DNA of 64,000 nt from Sphingomonas donggukensis (GTDB taxonomy: Bacteria > Pseudomonadota > Alphaproteobacteria > Sphingomonadales > Sphingomonadaceae). Shown piece by piece: positions 1-10,087 of this stretch. The position numbers and the translations under genes were made by a program. Each line of letters begins with the position of its first letter. The first letter of the stretch is position 1. The notes below the pieces were generated by a model. It saw only the letters and a program-made list of their open reading frames with translations. It was not told the origin of the DNA and did no database searches. The DNA is taken from the NCBI RefSeq assembly GCF_023674425.1, contig NZ_CP098401.1, positions 930,001 to 994,000 of the forward strand, in the 5' to 3' direction.

Positions 1-707
1 TGGAGGACGCAGTGAAGCCCGCCGACAAGGCGACCGCCCGCACCGCCGCGGTCGCCGCCGCGGCGGATGGCTTCGGCGGGCGTCCGGTCGCGATCCGCGT
101 GAACATGCTCGGTACGGAGTGGCATGATGCGGACGTCGCCGCGGTCGCTGCGTCGCGCGCGGACTATGTCATCCTGCCCAAGGCGGAGGTGCCCGACGAC
201 GTCGCCACGGTCGCCGCCCGCGCCACAAAGCCGCTGCTCGCGATGATCGAAACCCCGTGCGGCGTCCTCGCCGCGCCGCAGATCGCGTCGATCCCCGACG
301 TAGCGGGCCTGATCGCGGGCACCAACGACCTCCGCGCTACGCTCAAACTGCCGCCCGACGCGCCCCGCGCCAGCCTCGCGCTCAGCCTCCAGATGGTGGT
401 GCTGGCGGCGCGCTACGGCGATTGCTGGGCATTTGACGGCGTGTACAACCGCCTCGACGACGGCGAAGGCTTCGCCGATGAAGCGCGCGAGGGCCGCGCG
501 CTCGGCTTCGATGGAAAGACGCTGATCCACCCCAGCCAGGTCGATCCCTGCAACGCGCTGTTCGGCCCGACCGAGGCCGAAATCGCCGACGCCCGCGCCC
601 TCATCGCCGCCGCGACCGGCGGCGCCGAACGCTTCGGCGACCGCATGATCGAGGCGATGCACGTCGATCAGGCACGGGGCGTGCTAGCGCGGGTAGGGGG
701 TAAGTAG
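1..707 (+). CDS. CitE/HpcH-type CoA-ester lyase, 5' end missing
   Basis: C-terminal part of an HpcH/HpaI aldolase/citrate lyase family enzyme, which cleaves or forms C-C bonds in citramalyl-, malyl- or related CoA esters using Mg2+. The frame is open to the window edge and the first residues read EDAV-KP-DKATAR, matching the family's LEDAV...K..AR motif, so the GTG at position 12 is an internal Val and the real start lies upstream. Visible family signatures are the arginine strand AIRVN, the metal-binding glutamate in MIETPCG, GTNDLR with its Asp, and AFDGVYN. About 235 residues remain of the usual 270-290. The exact substrate cannot be told. Confidence 0.85.
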   Translation, partial: EDAVKPADKATARTAAVAAAADGFGGRPVAIRVNMLGTEWHDADVAAVAASRADYVILPKAEVPDDVATVAARATKPLLAMIETPCGVLAAPQIASIPDVAGLIAGTNDLRATLKLPPDAPRASLALSLQMVVLAARYGDCWAFDGVYNRLDDGEGFADEAREGRALGFDGKTLIHPSQVDPCNALFGPTEAEIADARALIAAATGGAERFGDRMIEAMHVDQARGVLARVGGK

Positions 708-711
708 AAAC

Positions 712-842
712 GGTTCAGGAAAGGCGCGAAGGCGCTAAGGGGTCGCGCAATCGGCGCGGCAGCGCCTTCATCATGCCGACTTTGGGCCGCTCCGCGGAAT
801 TACGATCGCAACATCTTCGCGCCTTCGCGCCTTCCCTGAACC
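712..842. repeat. 131-bp inverted repeat with 28-base arms
   Basis: The left arm (712-739) and right arm (815-842) are reverse complements at 26 of 28 positions, with cores of alternating GGCGCGAA / TTCGCGCC units. The element fills the gap between the CitE-type gene and guaB. It probably folds as RNA and may act as a terminator for the upstream gene; it looks like a dispersed palindromic repeat rather than a gene. Confidence 0.75.
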
Positions 843-867
843 ATGACCTTCTTCTTCCCACTTATAG

Positions 868-2403
<1,536 letters not shown>

Positions 2404-2422
2404 GGGCCAACTTGGCTGCTGC

Positions 2423-2502
2423 CGTGCTCTCGCGCAGGCGGGATTCCAGGGTTACGGGGCGCGGCGCTAGCGGCCCTAGGCTCCCGCCTGCGCGGGAGCA
2501 CG
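2423..2502. repeat. Palindromic intergenic repeat, GTGCTC...GGGAGCAC family, copy 1
   Basis: Inverted repeat downstream of guaB. The outer arms begin CGTGCTCTCGCGCAGGCGGGA and end with the near-perfect complement finishing in GGGAGCACG. A second copy of the same family, with the same GTTAC and CCTAGGCTCCCGCC internal blocks, lies at 52518-52596, which shows it is a dispersed element. It may also work as the guaB terminator. Confidence 0.8.
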
Positions 2503-2693
2503 ATAGGGGAGATGAATGACGGTCCGGGGAAGCCGCCCCAACCACGCCCACGCGCATTTCACTGGTAATGTTGGAGCCGATTTGCTCCACGCGAAGGCAT
2601 GACCATTCTTCACGCCGTCTCAAGCCACGGCCCTGTCGACACCCCCGCAATCGGGCGTCAACTTCGTCAACATTCGCGCCCGCCGGTGGCCGC

Positions 2694-3875
2694 GTGACGC
2701 CCGCCGCCCGTACCCAGTCCGCGATCGACCTGCTCGACGCCATCATCGTCGCCGCGCGGGATGGCGGGGCCGCTGCCGATACGCTGATCGCCCGCTATTT
2801 CGCCGCGCGCCGCTATGCCGGGTCGAAGGACCGCCGTGCCGTCCGCGCTTTGGTGTACGAGGCGATCCGCCTGCTCGGCGAACGTCCAACCTCGGGCCGC
2901 GCCGCGATGCTCGCGGTCGCCAAGGTCCGCCCCGAGCTGCTCGAGACCTTCGACGGCAGCACCTATGGCCCGGCCCCCGTCGGGGAAACCGAAGTCCCCG
3001 CGCTGACCGGCCTTGCTCCCGCATGGCTCCGCGACGCGCTCCAGCGTTCCGGCCTCGACAAGGTGCAGATGGCGGCGCTGCTCGACCGCGCCCCGCTCGA
3101 CATCCGCGTCAACACGCTGATGGGCACGCGCGACGATGCGCTGGAGCTGTTCGAGGGCGCGGAGACCGTCGCCGGCGCCCCCGCCGCGCTGCGCCTACCC
3201 GCCGACACCCCGGTCGAACGCTCGCCCGCCGCAGAGGGTGGGCTGGTCGAGATCCAGGACGCCGGCAGCCAGATCGTCACCGCGGTCGCCGACGCGCGAG
3301 CCGGCCAGACCGTCATCGACCTGTGCGCAGGCGGCGGCGGCAAGACGCTCGCGCTCGCCGCGGCGATGGCCAATGACGGGCGCATCATCGCCACCGACAC
3401 AGACCGCACCCGCCTCCAGCGGATGCAGCCCCGCGCCGATCGCGCGGGCGTGACGATCGTCGAGAGCCGCCTGCTCGATCCGGGCGAGGAGGCGAAACCG
3501 CTCGCCGACCTGAAGGACGCCGCGGACATCGTACTGATCGATGCGCCCTGTTCAGGCACCGGCACGTGGCGCCGCAATCCCGAGGCGCGGTGGCGGCTGA
3601 GTTCGGGGCGGCTCGAGCGGCTGACCACGACGCAGGCGATGCTGCTCGATCTCGGCGCGACGCTGACGAAGCCGGGCGGGGCGATCACCTATATCGTCTG
3701 CTCGCTGCTCGATGCCGAGGGTGCGGAGCAAGTCGCGGCGTTTGCCGCGCGGCACCCGGACTGGACGGTCGAGGCGCCCGCGGTCGGCACGGCCCACGGC
3801 GGCGGCGCGCGGCTGACCCCGGCAACCGACGGCACAGACGGCTTTTTTGTCGCGCGGCTGCGGCGCCCATGCTAG
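2694..3875 (+). CDS. rsmB: RsmB-type 16S rRNA (cytosine-C5) methyltransferase
   Basis: SAM-dependent RNA m5C methyltransferase of the RsmB/NOP family, by homology modifying C967 of 16S rRNA. 393 residues: an N-terminal NusB-like helical region, SAM motif I DLCAGGGGKTLALA, motif IV DAPCSGTG with Cys286, and motif VI YIVCSLL with the probable nucleophile Cys336. The GTG start at 2694 (VTPAARTQSAIDLL) is where family similarity begins; codons further upstream encode a low-complexity, unconserved stretch. The Shine-Dalgarno site is weak, and the stop of a 32-codon ORF starting at 2599 overlaps this GTG, so translation may be coupled. It overlaps no downstream gene, but the TPR gene follows closely. 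Confidence 0.93.
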   Translation: MTPAARTQSAIDLLDAIIVAARDGGAAADTLIARYFAARRYAGSKDRRAVRALVYEAIRLLGERPTSGRAAMLAVAKVRPELLETFDGSTYGPAPVGETEVPALTGLAPAWLRDALQRSGLDKVQMAALLDRAPLDIRVNTLMGTRDDALELFEGAETVAGAPAALRLPADTPVERSPAAEGGLVEIQDAGSQIVTAVADARAGQTVIDLCAGGGGKTLALAAAMANDGRIIATDTDRTRLQRMQPRADRAGVTIVESRLLDPGEEAKPLADLKDAADIVLIDAPCSGTGTWRRNPEARWRLSSGRLERLTTTQAMLLDLGATLTKPGGAITYIVCSLLDAEGAEQVAAFAARHPDWTVEAPAVGTAHGGGARLTPATDGTDGFFVARLRRPC

Positions 3876-3907
3876 CCGATGTGGCGGTATCCCGGTGGGA
3901 GATTGTG

Positions 3908-4414
3908 ATGCGTTACCTCTCGGTCACCGCGGCGGTCGGCTTGACGCTGCTGAGCCTCTCGACGTCCTTGAGCGGCCAGCGACCCGACGAACAGATCGAC
4001 GCACGCAGCCTGGCCTTGCTCGAAAAGGGCAAGGCGGCGCGGGCGGCGGGCAACCTGCAGGGCGCGACCGACCTGATCGAGACGGCGCTGGTCGTCGACC
4101 CCCGCAACCGCGGCGCCTTCCTGACGCTCGCCGAGATCGCACGGACGCAGGAGCTGCCCGGCAAGGCGATCCGCCTGTACCGCGAGGCGCTGCTGCTCGA
4201 GCCCAACGACGTCGCTGCGCTGCGCGGGCAGGGTGAGGCGCTGGTGCAGAAGGGCGCAGTCGTCCGCGCCCGCGAGAACCTCGCCCGCATCCAGAAACTG
4301 TGCCCGAAAACCTGCGCCGACGGCACGACACTGGCCGCGGTGATCGCGAAGGGTCCGCCGGTGCGCGCCGCCGCTGCGTCCCCGGTCGAGCCGCCGACGA
4401 CCGCGAAGAACTGA
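3908..4414 (+). CDS. Exported tetratricopeptide-repeat protein
   Basis: 168-residue protein with a clear N-terminal signal peptide (MRYLSVTAAVGLTLLSLSTS) followed by about three TPR units between residues 30 and 130, rich in small and basic residues, and an Ala/Pro-rich tail. Probably a periplasmic scaffold for protein-protein contacts; no enzymatic motif is visible. ATG 3908 is preferred because GGGAG sits 8 bases upstream and the signal peptide begins there. An earlier in-frame ATG at 3869 overlaps the rsmB stop (ATGCTAG) and would place 13 residues before the signal peptide. Converges tail-to-tail with rsmA, 3 bases apart. Confidence 0.75.
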   Translation: MRYLSVTAAVGLTLLSLSTSLSGQRPDEQIDARSLALLEKGKAARAAGNLQGATDLIETALVVDPRNRGAFLTLAEIARTQELPGKAIRLYREALLLEPNDVAALRGQGEALVQKGAVVRARENLARIQKLCPKTCADGTTLAAVIAKGPPVRAAAASPVEPPTTAKN

Positions 4415-4417
4415 CGC

Positions 4418-5233
4418 CTAGCTGAGTGTGCGGGCGACCGCGACGAAATCGGCGACGCTGACCGTCTCGGCGCGCCGGGCGGGGTCGATGCCGAGCGTTT
4501 CGAGTGCCGCCAGCGCGCCCGGCACGCCCTTCAGGCTCTGTCGCAGCATCTTGCGCCGCTGTCCGAAGGCGGCGCCCGTCACCGCTTCCAGCCGGTCCAG
4601 CCGGACCCCCACGGGCGCGTCGGCGGGAACGATGTGGACCACCGCCGACATGACCTTCGGCGGGGGCGTGAAGGCGGAACGATGGACCGGCATGGCGATG
4701 CGCGCGGTTGATCGCCACTGCGCCAGGATCGCCAGGCGGCCATAGGCGTCGTCCCCCGCGTCGGCGACGATGCGGTCGGCAACCTCTTTCTGGAACATCA
4801 GCGTCAGGCTCTGCCACCACGGGTACCAGTCCGCCGACAGCCAGCCGACCAGCAGCGCAGTGCCGACGTTATAGGGCAGGTTGGCGACGATATGCGGCTT
4901 GCCCGCGAACAGCGACGGCGCGTCGATGGCGAGCGCATCGCCTTCGATCACCCGCAGCCGGCCCGGATAGGCCGCCCCCAGTTCCTCGAGCGCCGGGATG
5001 CAGCGCCGGTCGCGTTCGATCGCGGTGACCCGCGCTCCGGCAGCCAGCAAGGCACGGGTCAGCCCGCCGGGACCGGGTCCGATTTCCAGCACCTCGGCAT
5101 CGGTCAGCTCGCTAGGCACCGCGGCGATGCGGGCGAGCAGCTGCCCGTCGAACAGGAAATTCTGGCCGAGCGCCTTCGACGCGGTCAGGCCGTGGCGCGC
5201 AACGACTTCGCGCAGCGGGGGCAGGGCGACCAC
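4418..5233 (-). CDS. rsmA: 16S rRNA (adenine1518-N6/adenine1519-N6)-dimethyltransferase
   Basis: KsgA/RsmA, which dimethylates two adjacent adenines in helix 45 of 16S rRNA during late 30S assembly. 271 residues with the family hallmarks in order: [10 protein letters not shown] (about 20-29), SAM motif [13 protein letters not shown] (48-59), acidic IERD, GDAL, and the catalytic NLPY at 118-121. GTG start at 5233, five bases after the pdxA stop, as in the classic lptD-surA-pdxA-rsmA operon. The apaG/apaH genes that follow rsmA in enterobacteria are absent here. Confidence 0.96.
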   Translation of the reverse strand: MVALPPLREVVARHGLTASKALGQNFLFDGQLLARIAAVPSELTDAEVLEIGPGPGGLTRALLAAGARVTAIERDRRCIPALEELGAAYPGRLRVIEGDALAIDAPSLFAGKPHIVANLPYNVGTALLVGWLSADWYPWWQSLTLMFQKEVADRIVADAGDDAYGRLAILAQWRSTARIAMPVHRSAFTPPPKVMSAVVHIVPADAPVGVRLDRLEAVTGAAFGQRRKMLRQSLKGVPGALAALETLGIDPARRAETVSVADFVAVARTLS

Positions 5234-5238
5234 CGCGC

Positions 5239-6237
5239 TCAGCCGGCAAGCGCGCGGCGGGCGGCGGCGTCGGCGGCCAGCCGGATCGCGTGGATCATGG
5301 CGCTGGGGTCGGCCAGATTCTGACCCGCGATGCCGAATGCGGTGCCGTGGTCGGGCGACGTGCGGACGATCGGCAGGCCCAGCGTCATGTTGACGCCCTC
5401 ATCGAAATGCAGCGCCTTCAGCGGGATCAGTGCCTGATCGTGGTACAGGCAGATCGCGGCGTCGTAGCCGGCGCGGGCGCGGGCGTGGAACATGCTGTCG
5501 GCGGCGAACGGCCCGACGGCGTCGATGCCCTCGGCGACGAGTTCGGCGATGGCGGGGGCGACGGTCTCGATCTCCTCACGCCCGATCTCGCCGTCCTCCC
5601 CGGCGTGGGGGTTGAGCCCGGCAAATGCCAGGCGCGGGCGTTCGATGGCGAAATCGCGGACCAGCCCCCGCGCCGTTACCCGCGCCTTGGCGACGATCAG
5701 CTCGATCGACAGCGCCGCGGAGACTGCGCTGAGCGGGATGTGCGTCGTCACCGGCACCACGCGCAGCGTCGGCCCGGCGAGCATCATCACCGCATTCTCG
5801 CGCGCGATGCCGCAGCGTTCGGCGACGAATTCGGTCTGGCCGGGATGGGTGAAGCCGATGCGGTACAGCTGCGCCTTTGCGACCGGCCCGGTCACCAGCG
5901 CGCTCGCCGAGCCCGAGCGGGTGATCCCGACCGCCAGCTCCAGCGCCTCGATCGCGCAGCGCGCGCCATCGACGTCGGGAGCGCCGGGCGTGATCTCGCC
6001 CGCGTCGGCGACCGACAGGACGGGAAGGGCGTCGTCGAAGCATCCCGCGACAGCGCCCGGGCTGTCGACCCTGACCAGCGGCCCGTCCCATACCCGCCCG
6101 ATCGCGCGCATGTCGCCGATCGCGAAGAACGGCGGCAGGGCATGGGCGGCACGTGCCGACCAGGCCTTGCCGATGGTTTCCGGGCCGATTCCCGCAGGAT
6201 CGCCCATCGAAATGGCGAGGGGGGCGATTCCGGTCAC
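5239..6237 (-). CDS. pdxA: 4-hydroxythreonine-4-phosphate dehydrogenase
   Basis: NAD-dependent oxidation of 4-phosphohydroxy-L-threonine in the DXP-dependent pyridoxal-5'-phosphate pathway. 332 residues, standard length. Motifs: [12 protein letters not shown] at the N-terminus, [23 protein letters not shown], and [10 protein letters not shown], supplying the metal-binding histidines. I chose GTG at 6237 ([14 protein letters not shown]) because it sits just after the surA stop and gives the family N-terminus; an in-frame codon as far upstream as 6384 would add 49 residues that only mirror surA. Third gene of the lptD operon. Confidence 0.94.
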   Translation of the reverse strand: MTGIAPLAISMGDPAGIGPETIGKAWSARAAHALPPFFAIGDMRAIGRVWDGPLVRVDSPGAVAGCFDDALPVLSVADAGEITPGAPDVDGARCAIEALELAVGITRSGSASALVTGPVAKAQLYRIGFTHPGQTEFVAERCGIARENAVMMLAGPTLRVVPVTTHIPLSAVSAALSIELIVAKARVTARGLVRDFAIERPRLAFAGLNPHAGEDGEIGREEIETVAPAIAELVAEGIDAVGPFAADSMFHARARAGYDAAICLYHDQALIPLKALHFDEGVNMTLGLPIVRTSPDHGTAFGIAGQNLADPSAMIHAIRLAADAAARRALAG

Positions 6238-6256
6238 GACACCGCCCGATCCACGA

Positions 6257-7612
6257 TCAACGATACTCGACCACCGCGTCGCGGCGGATGTCGCGCAGCA
6301 TGCGCTGGGCGCGCAGGTTGACGCGATCTTCCTCGAGCTTTGCCTGCACCGCGTCCGACGACGGCAGGCCGGCGACCCGCGCATCGTCGCGACCGCACAG
6401 CACCAGCGCGCGCACGCCTTCCTCGGGCGAACCGAACGGCGGGGTCGACTGGCCGATCTGCATCTTCATCAGGATTTCCTGAAGCTGCGGCGGCAACTGA
6501 CGGATGGTGACCGAGTCATTGTCGACGACTTCGGCCCCGATGTCCGTCGCGACCTTCGACACGCCGCCGCAGCCGTTGATCGCCTGCGTCGCCTTGGCAA
6601 AGGCGGCGGCGCGCTGCGATGCCTGGGCCTGGGTGGTGCCGGCGGGGAATTTCACCGTCAGCTGGCGCAGGCTGAGCTTCGCGTCGCGCGGATCGGCCAT
6701 CAGCACCTGGCGCTTATCGACCAGATACAGGATCGAATAGCCGCCCGCGATCTCGACCGGCCCGGCGATCTGGCCGACGCCCATCTTGCTCGCCGCGTCC
6801 TGCAGCTCGGGCGGCAGCACAGCCAGCTTCACCCAGTCGAGATCGCCGTCCACCGCGCGGGTCGACGCTTCGGAGAAATTGCGCGCGAAATATTCGAACG
6901 GTGCGCCGCCGCGCATCTGCTCGATCATCTTGCGGGCGTTGGCGACGACCTCGCCCGACCGCTCGGGCGTCGAGGAGAGGTAGATTTCCTTGATGTGATA
7001 TTCTTCGGTGCCCTGCGACGCCTTCAGACGGTCGAGGATGGCCTTCACCTCCTCGTCGCCGACGTTGACGAAAGGCGTCACCTTCTTGCGGAGCAGCCGG
7101 TTCCACGCCAGCTCGCCCTCGATCTGGCGGCGCAGCGAGCGGTCCGACGACCCGACCGAGCGGAGGTATTCCCGGAACTGCGCCGGGGTCTGCTTGAAAT
7201 TGCGGGCGATGCGGTCGAACGACTGGTCCATCTCGCCGGTCGTGACGGCGATCTCGTTGGCCTTGGCCTCCTGGATCTGCAGCGTCTCGTCGATCAGCTG
7301 GCGCAGCACCTGCAGGCGCACCTGATCGCGCTCGGCGTCGGGGATCTTCATGTTGTTCAGCGCCAGCGTCATGTTCATGCGCTGGTCGACGTCGGTGCCG
7401 GTGATGACGCTGTCGTTGACGATCGCGGTCGGCTTACGGACGTTGGGATCCTGCTTGCCGAAGATCTGGAGGTTGGCGGGCAGGTTCAGGCCCGAGGGAT
7501 CACGCACCTGCGGCGCACCCGGCGTCGCCTGCGCCATCAGAACGCCAGCCGTCGCCACCGCTGCCAACGCCACGCCATTGCGGGCCAGCCGCGTCATTTT
7601 TCCGGTCATCAT
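6257..7612 (-). CDS. surA: SurA-type periplasmic chaperone / peptidyl-prolyl isomerase
   Basis: Periplasmic chaperone for outer-membrane beta-barrel proteins, with parvulin-type isomerase homology. About 451 residues: signal peptide with hydrophobic stretch GVALAAVATAGVLMAQA, SurA N-terminal domain at about 55-170 (AIVNDSVITGTDVDQRM, LRQLIDETLQIQEA), parvulin domain with YHIKEIYL and GDLDWVK, and a second, more divergent parvulin-like region. The start is uncertain: I use ATG 7612; TTG 7627 or ATG 7597 are alternatives. Lies 65-80 bases downstream of lptD, its best-known client. Confidence 0.92.
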   Translation of the reverse strand: MMTGKMTRLARNGVALAAVATAGVLMAQATPGAPQVRDPSGLNLPANLQIFGKQDPNVRKPTAIVNDSVITGTDVDQRMNMTLALNNMKIPDAERDQVRLQVLRQLIDETLQIQEAKANEIAVTTGEMDQSFDRIARNFKQTPAQFREYLRSVGSSDRSLRRQIEGELAWNRLLRKKVTPFVNVGDEEVKAILDRLKASQGTEEYHIKEIYLSSTPERSGEVVANARKMIEQMRGGAPFEYFARNFSEASTRAVDGDLDWVKLAVLPPELQDAASKMGVGQIAGPVEIAGGYSILYLVDKRQVLMADPRDAKLSLRQLTVKFPAGTTQAQASQRAAAFAKATQAINGCGGVSKVATDIGAEVVDNDSVTIRQLPPQLQEILMKMQIGQSTPPFGSPEEGVRALVLCGRDDARVAGLPSSDAVQAKLEEDRVNLRAQRMLRDIRRDAVVEYR

Positions 7613-7692
7613 CACGTTCGTCAGCAATCCTAACCATGCGCAATTCGTCGCGCGTCCGGGCCCATATAGCGCAATTCAGGCTGAACCGTGGC

Positions 7693-9954
7693 TTAGCGAC
7701 CGAGGTTCTTGAGCGATAGCGTCAGCAGATAGCTGTTCCCCCGCCGCGCATCGCCCGTCGTCTCATAGTCGCGCTTCCAGGTCAGGCCAAGCCGCAGACA
7801 GTCGTCCTCATAGGCGACGCCGAGGCGGTGGCGGATCGGGGTGAAGCCGTCGCTGATCGACAGCGGGTCTTCGGACCGATCGGTCAGGTCGACGGTCGCC
7901 GATCCGAACACCGACCAGAACTGCGCGACCTGCACCCGTCCGCCCACACGCGCTTCCTCGCGGTCCTGCAGATCCTCCAGCGCGAAGCCGATGTTGCGGT
8001 TGAGCCGCAGGTAGCCGATCAGCGCATAGGTGTCGCGCGTGCCGACCGTCGCATCGACCTCGTTCCGGCGCACCGCCAGCCCGTCCTTGTCCAGGCGATA
8101 GCGGTGGGTGAGGCTGACGAAATCGCGGAAGCGGACGGTCGTGCGCCCGACGATGTCGGAGAAGCGATCCGACAGCCCGGTGCCGTCGGGCAGGATCGTG
8201 GGCCGCGTGTTCAACCGATAGCTTTGCCCGACGACGGCATCGATCGACAGGCCCGGCAGGTCGATCGCATAGTCGAGGCCGTAGGTGACGCGCGGCGAAT
8301 CCTCGAACCGGTCGTATCCAGGGAAGCGATTGAGCGCGAAGAGGTTCGAATCCTCCAGCTCGACCGCGCGCGCATCCTCGTTCGGGACCGACAGGTTGGC
8401 GACCCGCGGGCTGGCGACCAGCTGGACGCGGGGTGTGATCCGTTGCGTGCCGCCGAGGAAACTGCCGATGAACGGCCATTTCACATCGACCGCGACCGCG
8501 CCGATCGCGCGCGCCTGGAACCCCTCGTCCCCGCGGTAGCTGGCGACCGTCGTCGCGAGCGTGTCGTTGGCGTTGTAGAGGTCGCCGCGCGCAAAGGCGG
8601 TGAAGGTCACTTCCTGCCCCCAGCGGGTCAGGCGGCGCAGATCCCATTGCACCGACGCGAACGCGCGCTGCGTGTCCTGCCCCTCGGTCCGGGTCAGCGC
8701 CAGCGTGTTGAGCTGGAGCGAGAAACGCCCGCCGAGCACGCCGTCGTCAAACCGGCGGCGATAGTCGATCTCGGGCAGGGCGATCGGTTGCAGACCCTGG
8801 TTGTCGGTCAGGCGCAGCGTCTGCACCGACCAGCCGGCGATCGAGAAATAGCTGTCGTCGTCGATCCGTTCGACCCGCACCGTGCTGCGCAGCCGGGTGT
8901 CGCGCGAGATGTCGTAGCGGCGCAGGAACGTGCGGTCGCTGGCGAGGCGGATCGATTCGCTGATGCTCCATTTGGGGCTCAGCTGATACCGGCCGACGCT
9001 GTCGATGTAGCCGCGGAAGTCGTTCTGCGTCGTCACCGACGATCCGGCGACGCCCAGGTCGTCGCTCCTGCGGCTGTAGGTGCCGTAGGCGTCGATCCTG
9101 AACGCGCCGAGCGTGTTGAGCTCGCGGTAGCCGACCTGCAGCATCGGCAACGCCCCGGTGAAGACTCGCGGGGTGATCGTCAGGTCGCGGTTGTCGCCGA
9201 AGCTGAAGACATAAGGGGCCGCGATCTCTAGCCCGTTGACGCGGCTCAGGCGGAATTCAGGCGCCAGGAAGCCGTTGGCGCTGCGCCCGCCGATCGGGTG
9301 CGAAAATGTCGGCAAGGGGATGGTGGCAATGCCGAACAGCGAAATCCGCGCACCCTTGTACTTGATGCGGCCAAGTTCGGGATCGTAGACGACGGTGACT
9401 GCGCTGATCTTCCACGACGGCTCCTTGGGGCAACCGTCCGAGGTGGTGACGTCGCAGGCGGTGTAGGCGGCGTCTTCCACGGTGATGACGCCGCCGTCGT
9501 TGCGGGTGCCGCGCCGCGCCGCGATGCGCCCGCCCTGTTCCAGCACGACCAGCATGTTCTCGATCACGCCGTCCTTCAGCGAATCGGTCAGCTCGATGCT
9601 GTCGCCATAGGCTACGTCGCCCTGCGGGTTGGTGACGGCGATGTCGCCGTTCGCGACGACCTTTCCGGTGTTGCGGTTCCACGTGACCGTGCCCGCGCGC
9701 AGCCGATCGCCGCCGCGGTACATGCGCACGTCGCCGCGCGCGGTAACGATGTCGGCGTTATATTCATATTCCAGGCTGTCGGCCGTGAACTGGACCTGTT
9801 CGTCGCCTGCCGGCAGCGGAGTTTCGGACGGCGGCGGCGGCGCCACCGGACGATCCTGCAGATCCTGCGCCGCGGCGGGCAGCGCGGTTAGGGCGAGTGC
9901 GAGCGCGCCGGTCGTCAGAAGGGCGTTGCGCGTCACGGCCGTAAGCGTCTCCAC
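7693..9954 (-). CDS. lptD: LPS-assembly protein LptD
   Basis: Outer-membrane beta-barrel that inserts lipopolysaccharide into the outer leaflet together with LptE. About 753 residues: signal peptide (LLTTGALALALTALPAAAQ), periplasmic OstA/LptA-like jelly-roll domain at roughly 55-180 (VQFTADSLEYEYNADIVTARGD), then a long barrel of alternating strands with many RF/Y repeats ending in the terminal strand LLTLSLKNLGR. The start is uncertain: GTG 9954 is used; GTG 9933 has a GGAG upstream and keeps the whole signal peptide, and ATG 10011 is also possible. First gene of lptD-surA-pdxA-rsmA and divergent from pepA. Confidence 0.93.
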   Translation of the reverse strand: METLTAVTRNALLTTGALALALTALPAAAQDLQDRPVAPPPPSETPLPAGDEQVQFTADSLEYEYNADIVTARGDVRMYRGGDRLRAGTVTWNRNTGKVVANGDIAVTNPQGDVAYGDSIELTDSLKDGVIENMLVVLEQGGRIAARRGTRNDGGVITVEDAAYTACDVTTSDGCPKEPSWKISAVTVVYDPELGRIKYKGARISLFGIATIPLPTFSHPIGGRSANGFLAPEFRLSRVNGLEIAAPYVFSFGDNRDLTITPRVFTGALPMLQVGYRELNTLGAFRIDAYGTYSRRSDDLGVAGSSVTTQNDFRGYIDSVGRYQLSPKWSISESIRLASDRTFLRRYDISRDTRLRSTVRVERIDDDSYFSIAGWSVQTLRLTDNQGLQPIALPEIDYRRRFDDGVLGGRFSLQLNTLALTRTEGQDTQRAFASVQWDLRRLTRWGQEVTFTAFARGDLYNANDTLATTVASYRGDEGFQARAIGAVAVDVKWPFIGSFLGGTQRITPRVQLVASPRVANLSVPNEDARAVELEDSNLFALNRFPGYDRFEDSPRVTYGLDYAIDLPGLSIDAVVGQSYRLNTRPTILPDGTGLSDRFSDIVGRTTVRFRDFVSLTHRYRLDKDGLAVRRNEVDATVGTRDTYALIGYLRLNRNIGFALEDLQDREEARVGGRVQVAQFWSVFGSATVDLTDRSEDPLSISDGFTPIRHRLGVAYEDDCLRLGLTWKRDYETTGDARRGNSYLLTLSLKNLGR

Positions 9955-10087
9955 ACGGCCGTTCGCGGCCCCCAATCGAAGCCCTATCGCACCGGACGGG
10001 CCGCGCGGCAATCCGCCGATCGGTGCTTTGCGGTTCGCGTGAAGCCGCCCTACATGACAGCTTCAATCGCTCAGGATTCCCGACCCC

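Noticed and set aside
5290-7633. Very long plus-strand frames opposite pdxA and surA
   Set aside because: Composition is typical of G+C-rich shadow frames and the minus-strand proteins are unmistakable.
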